Source: Kryptolebias marmoratus (lineage: Eukaryota; Chordata; Actinopteri; Cyprinodontiformes; Rivulidae). Taken from it: DNA of 64,000 nucleotides. The notes below the pieces were generated by a model. The model did not search any database and was not told the DNA's origin. It saw only the letters and a list, made by a program, of their open reading frames with translations. Shown here piece by piece: positions 22,626-35,340 of the stretch (within the stretch, counting starts at the first letter, position 1; the number at the start of each line of letters is the position of its first letter). The translations under genes were made by a program, and so were the position numbers. The DNA is taken from contig NC_051449.1 in assembly GCF_001649575.2 (NCBI RefSeq), forward strand, positions 17,821,642-17,885,641, in the 5' to 3' direction.

Positions 22626-24758
22626 ATTTGTCTTTCCCTTCTGGGACCAGGTTGTATTCATCTGGTTTTGAGCACAAAGCAAAAAAGAACCAAGAAAGTA
22701 TAAATTGTTTTTCCATGTACAGCGTTTTTTTTTAAGAGTAAACCTGGTTCAACCCACCAACCTTAACTACAACTACTAAAAAGACAAAAAATGTGGGGTT
22801 AAAGCCCTAGTGAGATACACATTCGACAATGGTAGTGGTGTGGCTGGGCGCTACACTCATTTTAACATCCTTTAGAGTCATTTGATGTGATCCATCTTCA
22901 GCTCACTTGTTCACAGGTTTTTGTATTCTTTGAAAAGTGCTTTAAAATTTGGCTTGTACTAATGTAGAGTAATGGGTTCCTCTCATCTTAGGAGGAGGCC
23001 ATCCGGGGCCAATTGGCCAAAACATCCGGCCGGTCGGGACCACCACAGGAGCCTGGTTTCCCTTTCTCCTTAACGAAGAGCCATTAACAATCAAAGTCTT
23101 AACGGCCCTGCAGCTTAACGAGGGGACTTAACGAGCTTCTTAATGAAGCCCCGGCCATCATTACCACAGTGAGTGGTGGCAGTGCTGATTGAAAGCACTG
23201 CTAAGAGTCATTCTGAAGCAAAAGAGCCCAGCCTAAGGAAACCAAATCCATTTAAGGCTGACCTCTCACTCTTATCTGTTCCTCCAAGATTAATAGTAAA
23301 GTATAATAAGGAAAACGCAGTTAACCAAAGATAATGGCTATGGATATCTAAGGACAACAGAAACAGTGCAGCAGTGGATTTTTGGGGCTCCTTTTAGGGG
23401 TTCAAAAACAACAAAAATATGTAATAATAAACATCACTGGCAATCTCAATACTTAACAGAGAAGAAATGTTACAACTTGTAAATCTTTAATTTCCCTTTG
23501 ATACACTATCAAATATATCAAGAGCCAAACAATATGAAGCCGTGGCCAAAGAAGCTAAATTTAGCGACAAGTTGCCTTTGCTTGCAGAATGATTTAAGCT
23601 AGATAAAATCCTGTTTCTATTTCCTTGGAGCTGTTGTGTATGCAAGACCCAGCCTCTCCACAATCCTAAATCTCTTCAATTATTTATATTATCAGAAGGT
23701 AATATGTTTATACTCATATACTCAATTTCACATTTTTGCAATAACCATAAATCATAAAGTGAGGAGAAAAAGTACTCTCTGCCAACCGCTAAATCACTTA
23801 AATAACTAATATCCCATACACACAATTTCACATTTATGCTGCACAATAAATCATAAAAACACCAAGAAAATGTGTTTTGTTTTTTGTTTTTTTTTCCCCA
23901 CAGATGTGCATTAGCTTAATGAATGTGGATGGTTACCCCACAAATTCCAGTGTGTGTGGCCACTGCTGTGTTTATGTGAGCCTAAAACAGAGATGAGGTA
24001 AAAGTGGCTGGGAAAAATAACTGTGTGGAAAATTGGCTCGCAGCTCACGTGAAATGCCAGTAGGCATGCAGAGGCAGCAGCATTGCAGGGCACCACTGAG
24101 CCCTGTGATTGGCAGCGGGGTTCAATTCCCTGAGCACATCAGGGAAAGTGTGTAAGGGCATGCAGGCAGGTGTGAAAATATCTCCTAATCTCCTGGGCAG
24201 GCTCGTGGAGGAGGGGAAGCTTTTCATCTTCTCTTTGGTGTCTTCAAAAGAGCCAGAGGCCTACGGGACAGCCACGAGTTGGGCTTGGTGGATGTAAAGC
24301 TGCGAGATAGGGCTGAGCCAGCTATGTCATATCTGCCAGGAGGTGTCAAGCGGGGCAGAGAGGAGAGGGTCAGCCAATCGATTTGGAACAAGTTCACCTA
24401 TTCAGTGATACGTCTGAAGAAAGAGGGCGATCAGGGAAAATGGCAGGAAAATTAATTTGGGACAGAGACCATATGAGTTCATATGGTTTGAAATGAAACT
24501 GCGCCTTGAGGCCAGCTGCTTTTATCATATTGTAGTTTTGCTCAAGGGTATGTGTAAGTCTTGAGCGTGCACACCGGTGTCCATGTGTGTCTCATTCTAC
24601 GAGGAAATTTTAAGAATAGGCAGGTGAAGATGTGTATGCGAGACCCACACAGTCACTTTCAAGAAAGTGTTGTAATGACTCCTTCTGGCTTGGCAGAGCT
24701 TCTACTTGGCAGAGATGTAGCCCAGAGTGGACAAGAAGCCAAGGCATGACTAAGAATT

Positions 24759-24796
24759 TGTATGTGTGTGAATGTGTGTGTGTGTGCGTGTGTGCA
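24759..24796. repeat. (TG)n microsatellite, interrupted
   Basis: Interrupted TG run (TGTGTGTGAATGTGTGTG, then GTGCGTGTGTG). Confidence 0.9.
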
Positions 24797-25009
24797 CTCT
24801 GTGTTTGCCTCTGAGTGCCAGCAGTAACTGACCCAGAGACAGAGAAAACAGTCAGGAGCCAGGAAGTAAGAAGCAGGTTTTCTGGTATCGGGCCAACATC
24901 TACACAGCGACTAATAGTTAAAGTCAACAGTTTTATGAGTTGGCCCTAAACGGGTCTGACAGTATTATTAAATGTATTTTGCTATACTTACATCTGAAGA
25001 AAAACATAA

Positions 25010-25014
<5 letters not shown>

Positions 25015-25088
<74 letters not shown>
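25015..25088. repeat. (TA)n microsatellite, about 37 units
   Basis: Near-perfect alternating TA run, one imperfect unit at its start. Likely unstable and cruciform-prone. Confidence 0.97.
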
Positions 25089-25089
<1 letters not shown>

Positions 25090-25839
25090 TTGTCATTTTT
25101 ATGCTTTTAGATTAAGGAGATACAGGCTCATCCAAAAGTTTTAAAATCCCAAGTTTCTTTATATTTTGCTTCTGAGGAGCTAAAAATCCTTGTAATCCTC
25201 GTTATCCTTCTCTTGATCAATAGTTCATCAGAGTTTCTCTTTTAACGTTTTCGTTGGACCTTTGCTGCTTTTCCCCTCATTTTTTTAACCCTATCCCTAA
25301 CCCAAGTGAGCTCCACCCACTTCATTACAAGAAGACCGTCACATTTGTTCTGCTGGTTTTACCTCTGAACAATGTTTGCTGGAAAAGGAAAATGTTCTGC
25401 TGTCAGCTGCAATATAGAACATGTGTCCATGCATGTTCTCCCAGTCAAGGAGAACAGAGCTGCATGGCTTCATTTTATTCTTGATGGCAATGCTAAAGAA
25501 AGATATTGCTAAAGAAAGTTGTAGTTTGAACAGTTCAGCTGTCCCAGAAACACGTTTTTTTAAAGCCACGGCAGGTTTGTCTAAACTAACATTAGAACTA
25601 TGATAATAAAAGAGAAGAAAAGTTGTGAAAAAAACAACTGATCTTTACCAGGTGGCTGTCCAGACACTTTTTGAAATCTAAGGAGGAGGAGGAGGCGTCT
25701 GACTAAACTGACCCTGCTGCTGGCCAGGCTGATCCTGGCCTTTTTTATGCTTATATTATATATATTTTATTTATTTATTTATTGGTGAATTAATAACAAT
25801 ATAAATGTGCATAAGATCTGCCGAGTTTAATCCTTCAGT

Positions 25840-26085
25840 GAGTTTTTATGTTTTAAAACGGGACACTAAGTAGAGGGGCGTGGCCAACTGCAGCTTATTT
25901 GCATAAAAGTGACGTAGCCCAAAACCACTCATTCTGAAAGGAGCACAAAACAGACAGAACTGATCAGGTGAAATCTCAATTTCTGAGAATGCTTTTTGTG
26001 TATTAAATTTAATGAAGATGTTTTGTATAGCCCACAGACCTATACTAACATGTTCAAGGAAGCATCATAGGTCCCTTTTAAAGGA
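25840..26085 (+). repeat. Fish interspersed repeat fragment
   Basis: Phrases AGAGGGGCGTGGCCAACTGC, TTATTTGCATAAAAGTGACG, TGAAATCTCAATTTCTGAGA and ATCATAGGTCCCTTTTAA resemble a non-autonomous DNA element I recall as common in fish (ending near GGGTCCCTTTTAA). Ends are not resolved. Confidence 0.4.
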
Positions 26086-26129
26086 TTATATGTCTACCAC
26101 CACCTTGTATGCTAAAGTTTGAAAAGAAA

Positions 26130-26370
26130 ATCCTGTGCAGTCTTAGGTTGTGTGTTATAGATGACTCTCAGCAACTTCCCTACCAAACGTGCTGTTATAG
26201 CCATTTTTGTGTCTGTTGAGGATGATTACCTGTGACAGCCATCTTGTCATGTAATCAGTTGTACATTCAATGCTTACTTTCTGAGAGTTTCATTCAAATC
26301 TGTTCAGTGCTTAAGGAGACATTTTGCTAACAGACAGACAGATAAACGAATACACGCATAATTTCTTACT
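26130..26370 (+). repeat. Interspersed repeat family A, single unit
   Basis: Contains TGTGACAGCCATCTTG, TGCTTACTTTCTGAGAGTTT, CATTCAAATCTGTTCAGTGC and TTTTGCTAACAGACAGACAG in family A order. Confidence 0.75.
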
Positions 26371-27629
26371 TTTAAGACAGCTGGCATTAACAAGGATGTT
26401 TGCACATTACTGTTCTTGAGCTACGTTTTCATGCAAGTAGACCCATTTAAAGCACTCGAAAGAGCCTCAAATCTTCAACAATTCCTTCATCTTAATATCC
26501 TTTTTGAGCCATTGGTGGATTTCTGGGTATTCTTAGGATTAAAATCCTGCTGAACATATCACTTTGACTGTAACTTTCTGAGAGATGACCTCATTTTTGA
26601 TTCAACTACTCTTTGATACGATGGAAAGATTATTGTGGAATTAATAACTACAAGTTGACCAATCCTCCGAGCTTTCCAGCAGTTCAAGGTCTTCTTCTAA
26701 GAATCCGTTGTTGGTCTGAATCCTACTCTAAAGCTGTTGATGTAATAAATAAATTAAATAAATGTAATAATGCTGCTTTTTTTCTGTGCATTTCCTTGGT
26801 ATGCTGTTTATTATTAATTTGATTGTGATTTGGTGCATGTAGTTTTATCACACAAACTGTAACCATCCCCCTTTGATGGAGCATAAATCACTGTTTTGAA
26901 AACATTAGCTATTTTACTAATGGGTAAATCACAGAAAAAAACAAACCAGATTATAGATGATAAACACACAGATGAATTATGTCAGATTATGTTATGGCCT
27001 GATCAGATTAGCTAAAACCACAACGGATCACATCATTTCACAGATCACATGAATCAGGCTAGAAATTATGTAACATATCACACAGTATTTGTGTCAGTTT
27101 GTCATGCTAAAGTACATGGTGACGGAGGTACTAAAATACTCAATATAGTACGTAAAAATCCTGGTTGCATCACAGATCGCTTTAAATAAACATAATTTTA
27201 TCTGGTGGGCTTCTACATGTTGGTCAAATTTGTTTGAAATGAAGTACAAAAACAACTAGAGCTTTAATAATCCTTTTCCTCATTAATGCTAATTGGAAAA
27301 AAAATTATACAACAAAAAGAACAAAATAATAAATGCAAATATAATAACTCTAAAAATTAACAACCTCAGAAGCTGACCTTTTTAAATCTCTGGTGAAACA
27401 TTTTATGCTAATTCATCAATGACTTTTAGGAGTAACCCACTGAGCATTTTTGGGTATGAATGACATCAAAATTGCCCATAAAAATTTATCTAAATTTAGT
27501 CTAAAACTCAAATTTTAGTACACATTTAAAACTGGTTTGAGACATTTCTGTTAAGTTAAGACTGGCATTAATAATACACACTGCCTAATCATGGAATCTG
27601 TTTTAAGAGATTTACAAGCTTTACATTGT

Positions 27630-28215
27630 TACCTCCACCAAGAAGGTTGTTTTAGGTAGCATCTGTTTGTTATTTGTCTGTCTGTGTACAAGATTACTCA
27701 AAAAGTCATGAACAGATTTTCATAAAATATTCAGGACATGTCCAACATGTTAAAAGGAACTAGTGATTAAATTTTGGTGGTTATCCGGTCAAAGGTCAAG
27801 GTCACAGATCAGCCTGTGCTCTAACTCTGCAACTGTATAACAGGAATGTTATACACCACAGCTTGACAACTTATGGGTCAAGGGTGATCACTGTTGATTT
27901 CAAGGTTCAAGGGGTCAAAGGTCAGGGCCACAGGTAACCCCTTTATTAAAAACTTCTCTCTGCTCCTACATGTGACCCTTTTGTTTCCTCCACCAAGGAA
28001 GTTATGTTTTCGGTTGTGCTTGTTGGTTTGTTTGTCTGTCTGTTAGCAAAGATCAGGTCAAAACTAATGAACAGATTTGGATGAAATTTTCAGGAAATGT
28101 TGGGGTTGTAACCAAAAAACGCTAAATTAAATTTTGGTGGTGATCCAGATTATGATCCAGATCGCACTATTTTTTTAGTCACACTGTGGCGTTGATGAAG
28201 GTTTGCACTCTCTGA
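27630..28215 (+). repeat. Interspersed repeat family B, two tandem units
   Basis: Both units start CCTCCACCAAG(A/G)A(A/G)GTT, then TTTGTCTGTCTG, ATGAACAGATTT, ATTTTCAGGA/ATATTCAGGA, and ATTAAATTTTGGTGGT(T/G)ATCC. Unit 1 spans about 27630-27960 and unit 2 about 27985-28215. Unit 1 contains GGTCAAAGGTCAAGGTCA at 27787-27804 and GGGTCAAAGGTCA at 27912-27924, which look like nuclear-receptor repeats. The family is widespread in fish; name not assigned. Confidence 0.75.
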
Positions 28216-28249
28216 GTGCTGCTGGTTTTTACAAGCATTACTTAATTCA

Positions 28250-28585
28250 AGCAAAAGTCTTGTGCAATGAGTAACATTAGGAGCATATGTTGGGAATCAC
28301 TCTCAGCTACAACCACACAAACATTTAGCTCAGTATCTGTAAAACTGACTGAGTTATTAATGTGTTTTTAAAGTCAGTCGGCTGTGACAGCCATCTTGAA
28401 TCAGGTTGACTACAAAGGGTAATCAATTGTAGATGTACAGCCAATAATTACTTTTTTAAAGTTTCATTAAAGTTTGTCCAGTGGTCCATAAGATATTTTG
28501 CCAACAGTTAAACACCGGAATACACAGACAGACAGACAAAAACATTAGCCTCCGCCTTCACCTTTCAGCAGTAGGTGAAAATTTA
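28250..28585 (+). repeat. Interspersed repeat family A, nearly complete unit
   Basis: One of the best-preserved units: AACTGACTGAGTTATTAATG, GTGACAGCCATCTTGAATC, AATCAATTGTAGATGTACAG, GTCCAGTGGTCCATAAGATA, TTTTGCCAACAG, and the terminal CTCCGCCTTCACCTTT then AGCAGTAGG. It directly follows family B. Confidence 0.8.
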
Positions 28586-30914
28586 AAAATACAGTAATTA
28601 AAAGTGACAATTACTCCAGAAATGCAATAAAGTTGAACAAATATATTCAATAAAATCTTGCTACAAACTGTGAATAAAAAGACATAAAAAAAACAAAGTC
28701 AGACCAAGAAGGTATAATAAAAGGACATAATTAAAAAAAGACACCTCACAGTGGGTTTTATTTGTTACTTTGAGATTTGTCTGTACTGCACACGTGCAAT
28801 TTCACACCTCTTCAGGAGGCTTCCCAAAAACCTCCACTCAAAAATTCAAAAAGCTTCGGTTTCAGAGAAAAAAAGGGCTCTGTGTATAGGAATGGCTGAA
28901 GCACAGCAGAAAAACTACAGTTTCACTCAAAACCGGCATTATGTAAACTAAGCTGGGGCTAAATGAAGTCTGAATGTAGCCAGAAACATTCGGGACTAAA
29001 TGACGGCAAAGTGTAACCTCAACATAGAAATTGTCTCTATTACTCAGTGAGTATCCTCCTAACAGACAAACGAGCCAAAGCAACCAGTCAACATACCACA
29101 ACATAAGATGCGAGAGGTCCTCCTACTGGACCACAACAAACCATTAAAACCATATGAAACAACCACAGCCATAAAAAGGATGCAAATAGTCTTCCACTCA
29201 GATGTGATCCACACAGATGCCTCCAAACAAATTTGCATGCTCTCATCCGAGCGGCCTGCTCTCCACTCTAATCAGCGCCGGCGCCCATAACAAAAACACC
29301 TTTCCATTTTGCAGAGGCGCTCAAACATCAAATCCACACCGACACGAAAGCGGAAAAATGCGAGCCTCCGAGGAGCGCTTGGGACTTCAGAAGACGGGCA
29401 GGTTTTAAATTCCATCTGAACTTTCAATCAAGCTCATTCTTGCAGCAAATGTGGGGGGGGAATTCCCTTTTGTTGTGTGCTCTTAGGAAAATGTCAGCCG
29501 GTATTGGAAGCAATCTGCTCCCCCTCCCCCCGTCTGTTTGTTTTAAACCAGGTTTAAATATGTTATGAGGAGCGGCCGTTAATTGTTTAGCATCGATCCA
29601 CCATTGACTCAGCGTTGAAGTTTTAGAGGCGCAGGTACCCCCTTTAATTCAGTTGTGCTGTGGACATGTTGGCTTGTTCTCCTTTGATCCAATTCAGTCT
29701 GTCTCTGGAGGGCACAATGTGTGGCCTGACACACACACAACATGTCTCTCTGTCACACTCACACACTCCCTCTTACTCATACACTTCCTAAAAGAGCATT
29801 CATTATTCATCATTATTAGACTTTTCCTTTAGCACCATAAGCCGCTCAATGCATCTCGCCACTGTTCTCTTCCTCCGCGATACATAATTCAGAACAAAAC
29901 TGTGCTTTTAGCCTCGGAGTATGCAAATCCCACTTTTGATTATCATAATCAGCTGATATAGGAGCAGCTGTATATGTGTGTGGCAGCTCGTCAGAGGACT
30001 GTTTGCGTTTCGCTGCTTCAGAGCTCCACTCCAGTAGCGTATCGTATTTTTAGCCGAGAGAGACGGAAAAAGGAAAAGGCCACTGGAGGTTTCACTCGTT
30101 GCTGTACATTTAAAGGGCAAATCGCCCACATATATGCTACTACATGCTACTGCCAGGGGGAATGACTTGTGTCACTTGGAAAGAAAAAAAAATCTTTAGC
30201 TGTGTGTAAATGATGAGGAGTGTGTCAGTGTGTTCCTTCCTTAATTTGATTTAGATTTTTCAGAAAGTACTTATATTTACATAAAAGTTGGAAAAAAAAG
30301 ATTAACCGTTTTATTTTCGTTATTGCCCTTTACTGCACGTACTGTATGTCAATACACTGGCATCGATGCAAGTATATTATAGAACAACACAACACCATAT
30401 GATTCACCTCTACATCATAGTACAGTGCACTTTAGTAAGAGCTTTAATTTAACACGAGGAGATTCAGCACGATGCAATATGATAAAGTAAACAGTGGCAT
30501 TTTAAAATGGCAAAAATCCTTACTTACAACTACCAACAAATACACTAAATTAGGTTGATTGCAAAAATTCCTTAAACAACAGTGGATGTGCCCAACACTC
30601 TTATTAACTCAGCACTTAGCAGCAAAACACATTTTCACAGGAAGCTAACTTTTCCTCAAAGAGTCTTTCATAACTGCTTACAAGTAGGAAAAATATGACC
30701 TCGAACTGACATTCACATCTTGCAGTAAACAAACAACAGCCTCACTGTTATAATACAGTCATGACAGTGAAATAGTTCAGACGTGGTGAGGATATACGGA
30801 ACAATGTGAGCAGCTGTTGAAGCTGTAGCACTCTTTCAGTTAGTCCTGCAGTTCTACTCCCAAACAGTAGGTGTTGCTACGGAGAAAATAATACAGCTAC
30901 ACAGCAGAAATAAC

Positions 30915-31110
30915 ACTAATCATACACGGGGATCCCATCAACATGTACATGTATGGACATGTTTTCGTGGACACAGGACCGGAAGCTGGAAATTGAAGCC
31001 ACAAAGGAGGAGCTCCCCCTAGTGGCTGGCTGCAGTACAAGCTTTACGTCCTGCCCCTGCATGCAACTGAATAGGTCATTTTCCTGGCTAAAAAACACTA
31101 CAGATAATGT
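30915..31110 (+). repeat. Fish interspersed repeat (CCCCCTAGTGGCTGGCTG type)
   Basis: The phrases GACATGTTTTCGTGGACAC, GCCACAAAGGAGGAGC, CCCCTAGTGGCTGGCTGCAG and CCTGGCTAAAAAACACTAC are ones I recognise from a common fish repeat. Boundaries approximate. Confidence 0.5.
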
Positions 31111-32952
31111 TTTTTAAGTGTTGAGGTTTTGATGATTTACGTAGTTCTTACTTTGCTGCCTTATGTTTTTGAATACATTTTGTCCAGTTTGTTATTTAAG
31201 GCTAAAAAAAGGTGTCATGTTACACTGTATGAAAACTTGTTAGGAGGGTGTGTGACTTTTTCATATTGAGGGTACAGCACCACATCCTTAGTGTGTGGAC
31301 TCTGACTCCAAAAATACAACACAGCGGCATCAAAAAAAAATAAGAAAGAAAAAAAGAATTGGGACCATTTGGCTTTAATTTTGTACAATGGAGGATAATG
31401 TCGCTTTGTCCATCTTTATTTATGTCGACGTGAGATTCATTCTTAATATACAAACAGTATTAAATATTTTCTTCTTTTCTACTTCTTTTGTTTTTAAATC
31501 AGATGCCATCTGCTTGCTTACGCTTCATCTAATAATTAAAAAAATCAGGTTTCAAAAATTCAATGCATCTAGAGTTATTGTCACAAACTCTTTTCATGGA
31601 TGCCAATCCAATCATATCATGGACGTCTGTGAATCAGTACAAATTGGTCAATCTTCACATCTTAAGTATATCATAAAAAATATGTCATTTACAATATATA
31701 CTATTTAAGGTTGTTATGTGTAATTGATTCCTATTTTTGTTGCTGTTTTGCTGCAGGGAAATTAACCTGTGTGTCAGAAACATCCCTCCTCTGTGTCTCT
31801 CCCTCTTTATCTTCATCCTTTTCTTTCCTTCTTCAGTTCTGTCAGCCCCTCCCCTCTGGTACCTTTTACCCAGTTCACTGTCTTCTCACCTGGCTTCCTG
31901 CTCTTCACACCATGTTAATGCTCCCCTCCTCTGACGTGCCCTCTACATGTACCTTTGTGCCTCCACAACTGGGCTTTTCCCTCTCCCAGATCATGTCAGC
32001 AGCTTACACCGGCTGTGGCGCACGGACACTAAAGCATAACTATAAATTATTGCTTTAAGTTCCAGTTTTTTTACATAATAATCACTACTTTTTTATGATT
32101 CTGTGAGCAATAGCTCCTGGTTGTGTCACGTAAAATATTCAAACTTGCAACGACAGGCTGCATGGAAGCTCAAAGCCCTCAAAGTTTCAAACAAAAACAA
32201 GCTATCTATCCTCTAATCTTTCATCTGAGGCCATGATGAGGTAAACATTTCTCAGGGCATCCAATATGCCATCAGTACTTTGTGTTTAGTGTTAATTAGA
32301 AACGGCTCTCTGAAGAAGGACGAAAACATCAATTGTTTGTGCTCAGTTATCGCCCCACAAACCTGCCACCCTCCCATATTTGAATGCCATCACTACGCCA
32401 CCTCTTCACCTTCACTCTGCACAGGATGGCACCCCTGATAAATGCCAAATTAATTAGTCCGCCCTGTACGTGTTGTGCTTGCCACATCAACGGTCTTGGA
32501 TGAGAGCGAACAATCAAGTGTGACGTTTAAAATGTAATAAAACCACAGTGGCATGTCAGGCCATTTGTTCCTCTTCGTAAATGTGTGTGACAGCCTGTTA
32601 CCAAAATAAGACACAATAAAAAGCTGTTTTAACCATCTGGATTCGCTTTGATTATGCACCACTTCAAAATAAGAAATCACTCAACAAGTGGTTTGTTTTA
32701 ACTTGGATATGTTTTGAAAAATGGGCTTTTGAGACAACAAAAGTTAATGCTGGAAGTCTTAACAACATTTTGGCTGAAATGGTTGATAATACAAAAAAAA
32801 GCAAAAGTCTTCACTTTTCACTAACAGTTTATTTTTTTCCAGCCAATGGACACTGTGGTTACTATTGAAGACAAATGCCCACAATCTACACAAAGATGTA
32901 TTTTTAACTGAGCAAGGGTTTTTTTTCACTGGCTTTAGTTTAATTCAAACTC

Positions 32953-33486
32953 TTAGGCTTTGTCCACACAGGAACGGTTTTTGTGAATAAAAGTTTTTTG
33001 TTGGCATTTTTTCTTGGTTTCAGCCTTGCATTTTAGATGCTTCTAAACAGTATTTTTCAAAACTGGGTTCAGAGTGAAAAAATCTTTAAACACCACCTTT
33101 GTGTTTTAGTAGAAACAGCCTAAACACAACCTTTTAAAAACTATGATTTCACAGAACAACCTCTAACAGACAACCCCAAGCGTAACAAATGTAATGCTCG
33201 TTTGTGCGGCACACAGAAGTTGCTCAAACCAAAGTCTGTGGTTGGTATACAGGTTAGCTTTAAGCTTTATATGAATGTTCTTTGTCTTGTTTTCTGTTTC
33301 TGGTGTGTTGTTGTGGCAGTGTTACAGCACCACATACAGGCCTGGCATAGTTACTACAGTATTTTGGGTCATTTTCGGCGTGTCTGTTTGGATGAAAACA
33401 TTTCGAGAAATTGTGGGATATTTTTTAAAAATCAAGAAAAAAAATTGTTTGGCAGGGAAAAAAACTCCCTCATGGACAAGGCCTTA
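32953..33486. mobile_element. Non-autonomous DNA element, 'TTTGTCCACAC' type
   Basis: The left end TTAGGCTTTGTCCACACAGG and the right end CCTCATGGACAAGGCCTTA are imperfect inverted repeats (TTTGTCC/GGACAAGG core). The interior has paired text, for example TTTGTGAATAAAAG at left and GGATGAAAACATTTCGAG at right, as in fish hAT-like MITEs. No transposase. The 160-residue reading frame over it is a chance frame. Confidence 0.55.
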
Positions 33487-33544
33487 CTCGAAGTGATTCT
33501 TTATTTATCCAGGTTGTTTTTGTGCCTGGAAACTTTTACACAGC

Positions 33545-33760
33545 CAAACACTGTCACATCCAGCACATCTGCGTTCAGCAGGGGTCTTTTTATTTGGAGT
33601 TCTCCCCGCACCCGTTTGGATTTTCTCCTGGCGCTCCAGTTTTCTCTCGCAGTTCAAAGACATGCATGTCAAGCTAACAGCTGATTCATGTGACAGTCAG
33701 GCCCCATCCTTGAGTTGTTATGAACTGGTGTCCCTGTCCAATGTACGGTGCAATGGTGCA
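33545..33760 (-). repeat. Fish interspersed repeat, reverse copy of that at 17885-18285
   Basis: Ordered phrases AGCAGGGGTCTTTTTATTTG, GAGTTCTCCCCGCACC, GGATTTTCTCCTGGCGCTCC, AGTTCAAAGACATGCATGTC and GAACTGGTGTCCCTGTCC. Degenerate. Confidence 0.6.
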
Positions 33761-35159
33761 CAGTCTCAACAATGTTTTATAAAACTCATCTTTTTGTCCC
33801 AGAACACGAATTTATCGATTCTTTTATGCTTGTGCTTGTATAAAACAAGTGCAAAGAGAACATTGCTTCAACCTATTTGCTGAAGCTCTCTTTATTGAAG
33901 TTATTATTTTATTCAACTGGGGAAAGAGTCTGGGAGTCATAAAAGGTTTGGTGCTGCATCTCCTGTTAGACTAGAGAGGAGTAATTTGCTTGTATGACAG
34001 CATGAAGTCAGCTTTTGTTACATATTTGTACACGTTTGGCTGTTTTGACACAACTATTTAGCTAGTAAGCTATGATAGAAAACACGCTCCGGATTTATAT
34101 ATTCCTGTAAAGTGACACTTGTTGTTTTATTTGAAGTCATTTTATGTATTGTTTTTAACCATTTATCCCCAGTCTGGCTCTGCCAGAGCAGCCACAGACC
34201 TTACTAACCTGACAAAGAGAACATTAGGCCAATTTCAGTCCAAAACGTTGAGAGCGGTCTCTTTTAAAAACTGGTTAAAAAGACAGCATCTTTTTACCAA
34301 GATTTAATAATAAAATGCTAATTTTCATTGATTTGTTTTCTTATTTGAGTCAGTTTTAGTTGGTCCAGAGGCCATTTCAGGCCCTCTAGTCATCATTTGC
34401 TCATTATTTGTCAGATCTGCCTGATTGTTGCTCAGATGTGAATCATGACGCTTTTGGTAAGTGAGATCATAATCTAATCATAAAATATTCTTTTTGAACT
34501 CAAAACAAATGTTGTGCTCAGTTAAAAATGAGTTGTTTACGCAGGACTTCAGAAACAAAACACATTTCCTTCCTTGACTCCTGTTCACTGACACAAGCTG
34601 GAGGGACCTTGGAATGCAACAGCTGAACAAAAAAAAAAAAAAACTTTTCTCATTTTCTACTGTAATGGATTAAAGATTAATTCAATATGGTGATGTGTCA
34701 TGTTACCACTGTAATAGGGAATGATTGGAAGATTAATTACAAAAATGCCAACCCTACCAGGATTTTCTGCACGGACACTGGTGTTTATTGAGACAAGTAA
34801 ACAGTAGAGGTCTGCCTCCTGGTTAGGGTTGGGAAAGTGTCAGCAAATGCATCAGAGCAGACACTGTAATGATGTCATGCATTAAAGTACAACCTACAAA
34901 AACACATAACTCTAACGTTGTGTTAGGTAGCCGAGGTATAAACACAGATTTTATGTGTTAATAGCACGTGGGTTTATGCAACATTCAAGTTAATATTGGA
35001 CACAAAATTATAAAAGCAAACCGAATGAGGAGGAGTTGCTGCTCCTTTAATTCAGTTTTAGTAAACAGGTTTGTATTTTTGGAAAGTCCTTGCCCCCTTT
35101 CTGTCCTCTCCCGCTTTTCTTTGGGCTCTGTAATGTGACCTCTCGTCTTTTTCAGCCAT

Positions 35160-35340
35160 CTCTGCCCTCGTTCATGTATGAGAGAGACGAGGGAGGGGGA
35201 GGACAGCGAAGCTCCCTGACTCACGGGCTCCTTCAGGGCCACAAGGAGAAGCGGAGCACACAGTCCTGGCTAAAGCATAAATATTAGCTCAAGGTCACAG
35301 TCACAGAGCTCATACAGAGCTATGCATAATCATGAATGCT
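35160..35340. promoter_or_regulatory. Candidate intronic regulatory block
   Basis: Non-repetitive, GC-richer stretch with an AP-1-like TGACTCA (35217-35223), a monomeric nuclear-receptor-like TCAAGGTCA (35289-35297) and a POU-like TATGCATAAT (35321-35330) within about 115 bp. Motifs are seen; regulatory function is inferred. Confidence 0.3.

Noticed and set aside
33325..33350. REST/NRSF-like CAGCACCACATACAG
   Set aside because: Several core mismatches and located in a DNA element.
33202..33684. 160-residue plus-strand frame
   Set aside because: It crosses from a non-autonomous DNA element into an unrelated repeat; no domain.
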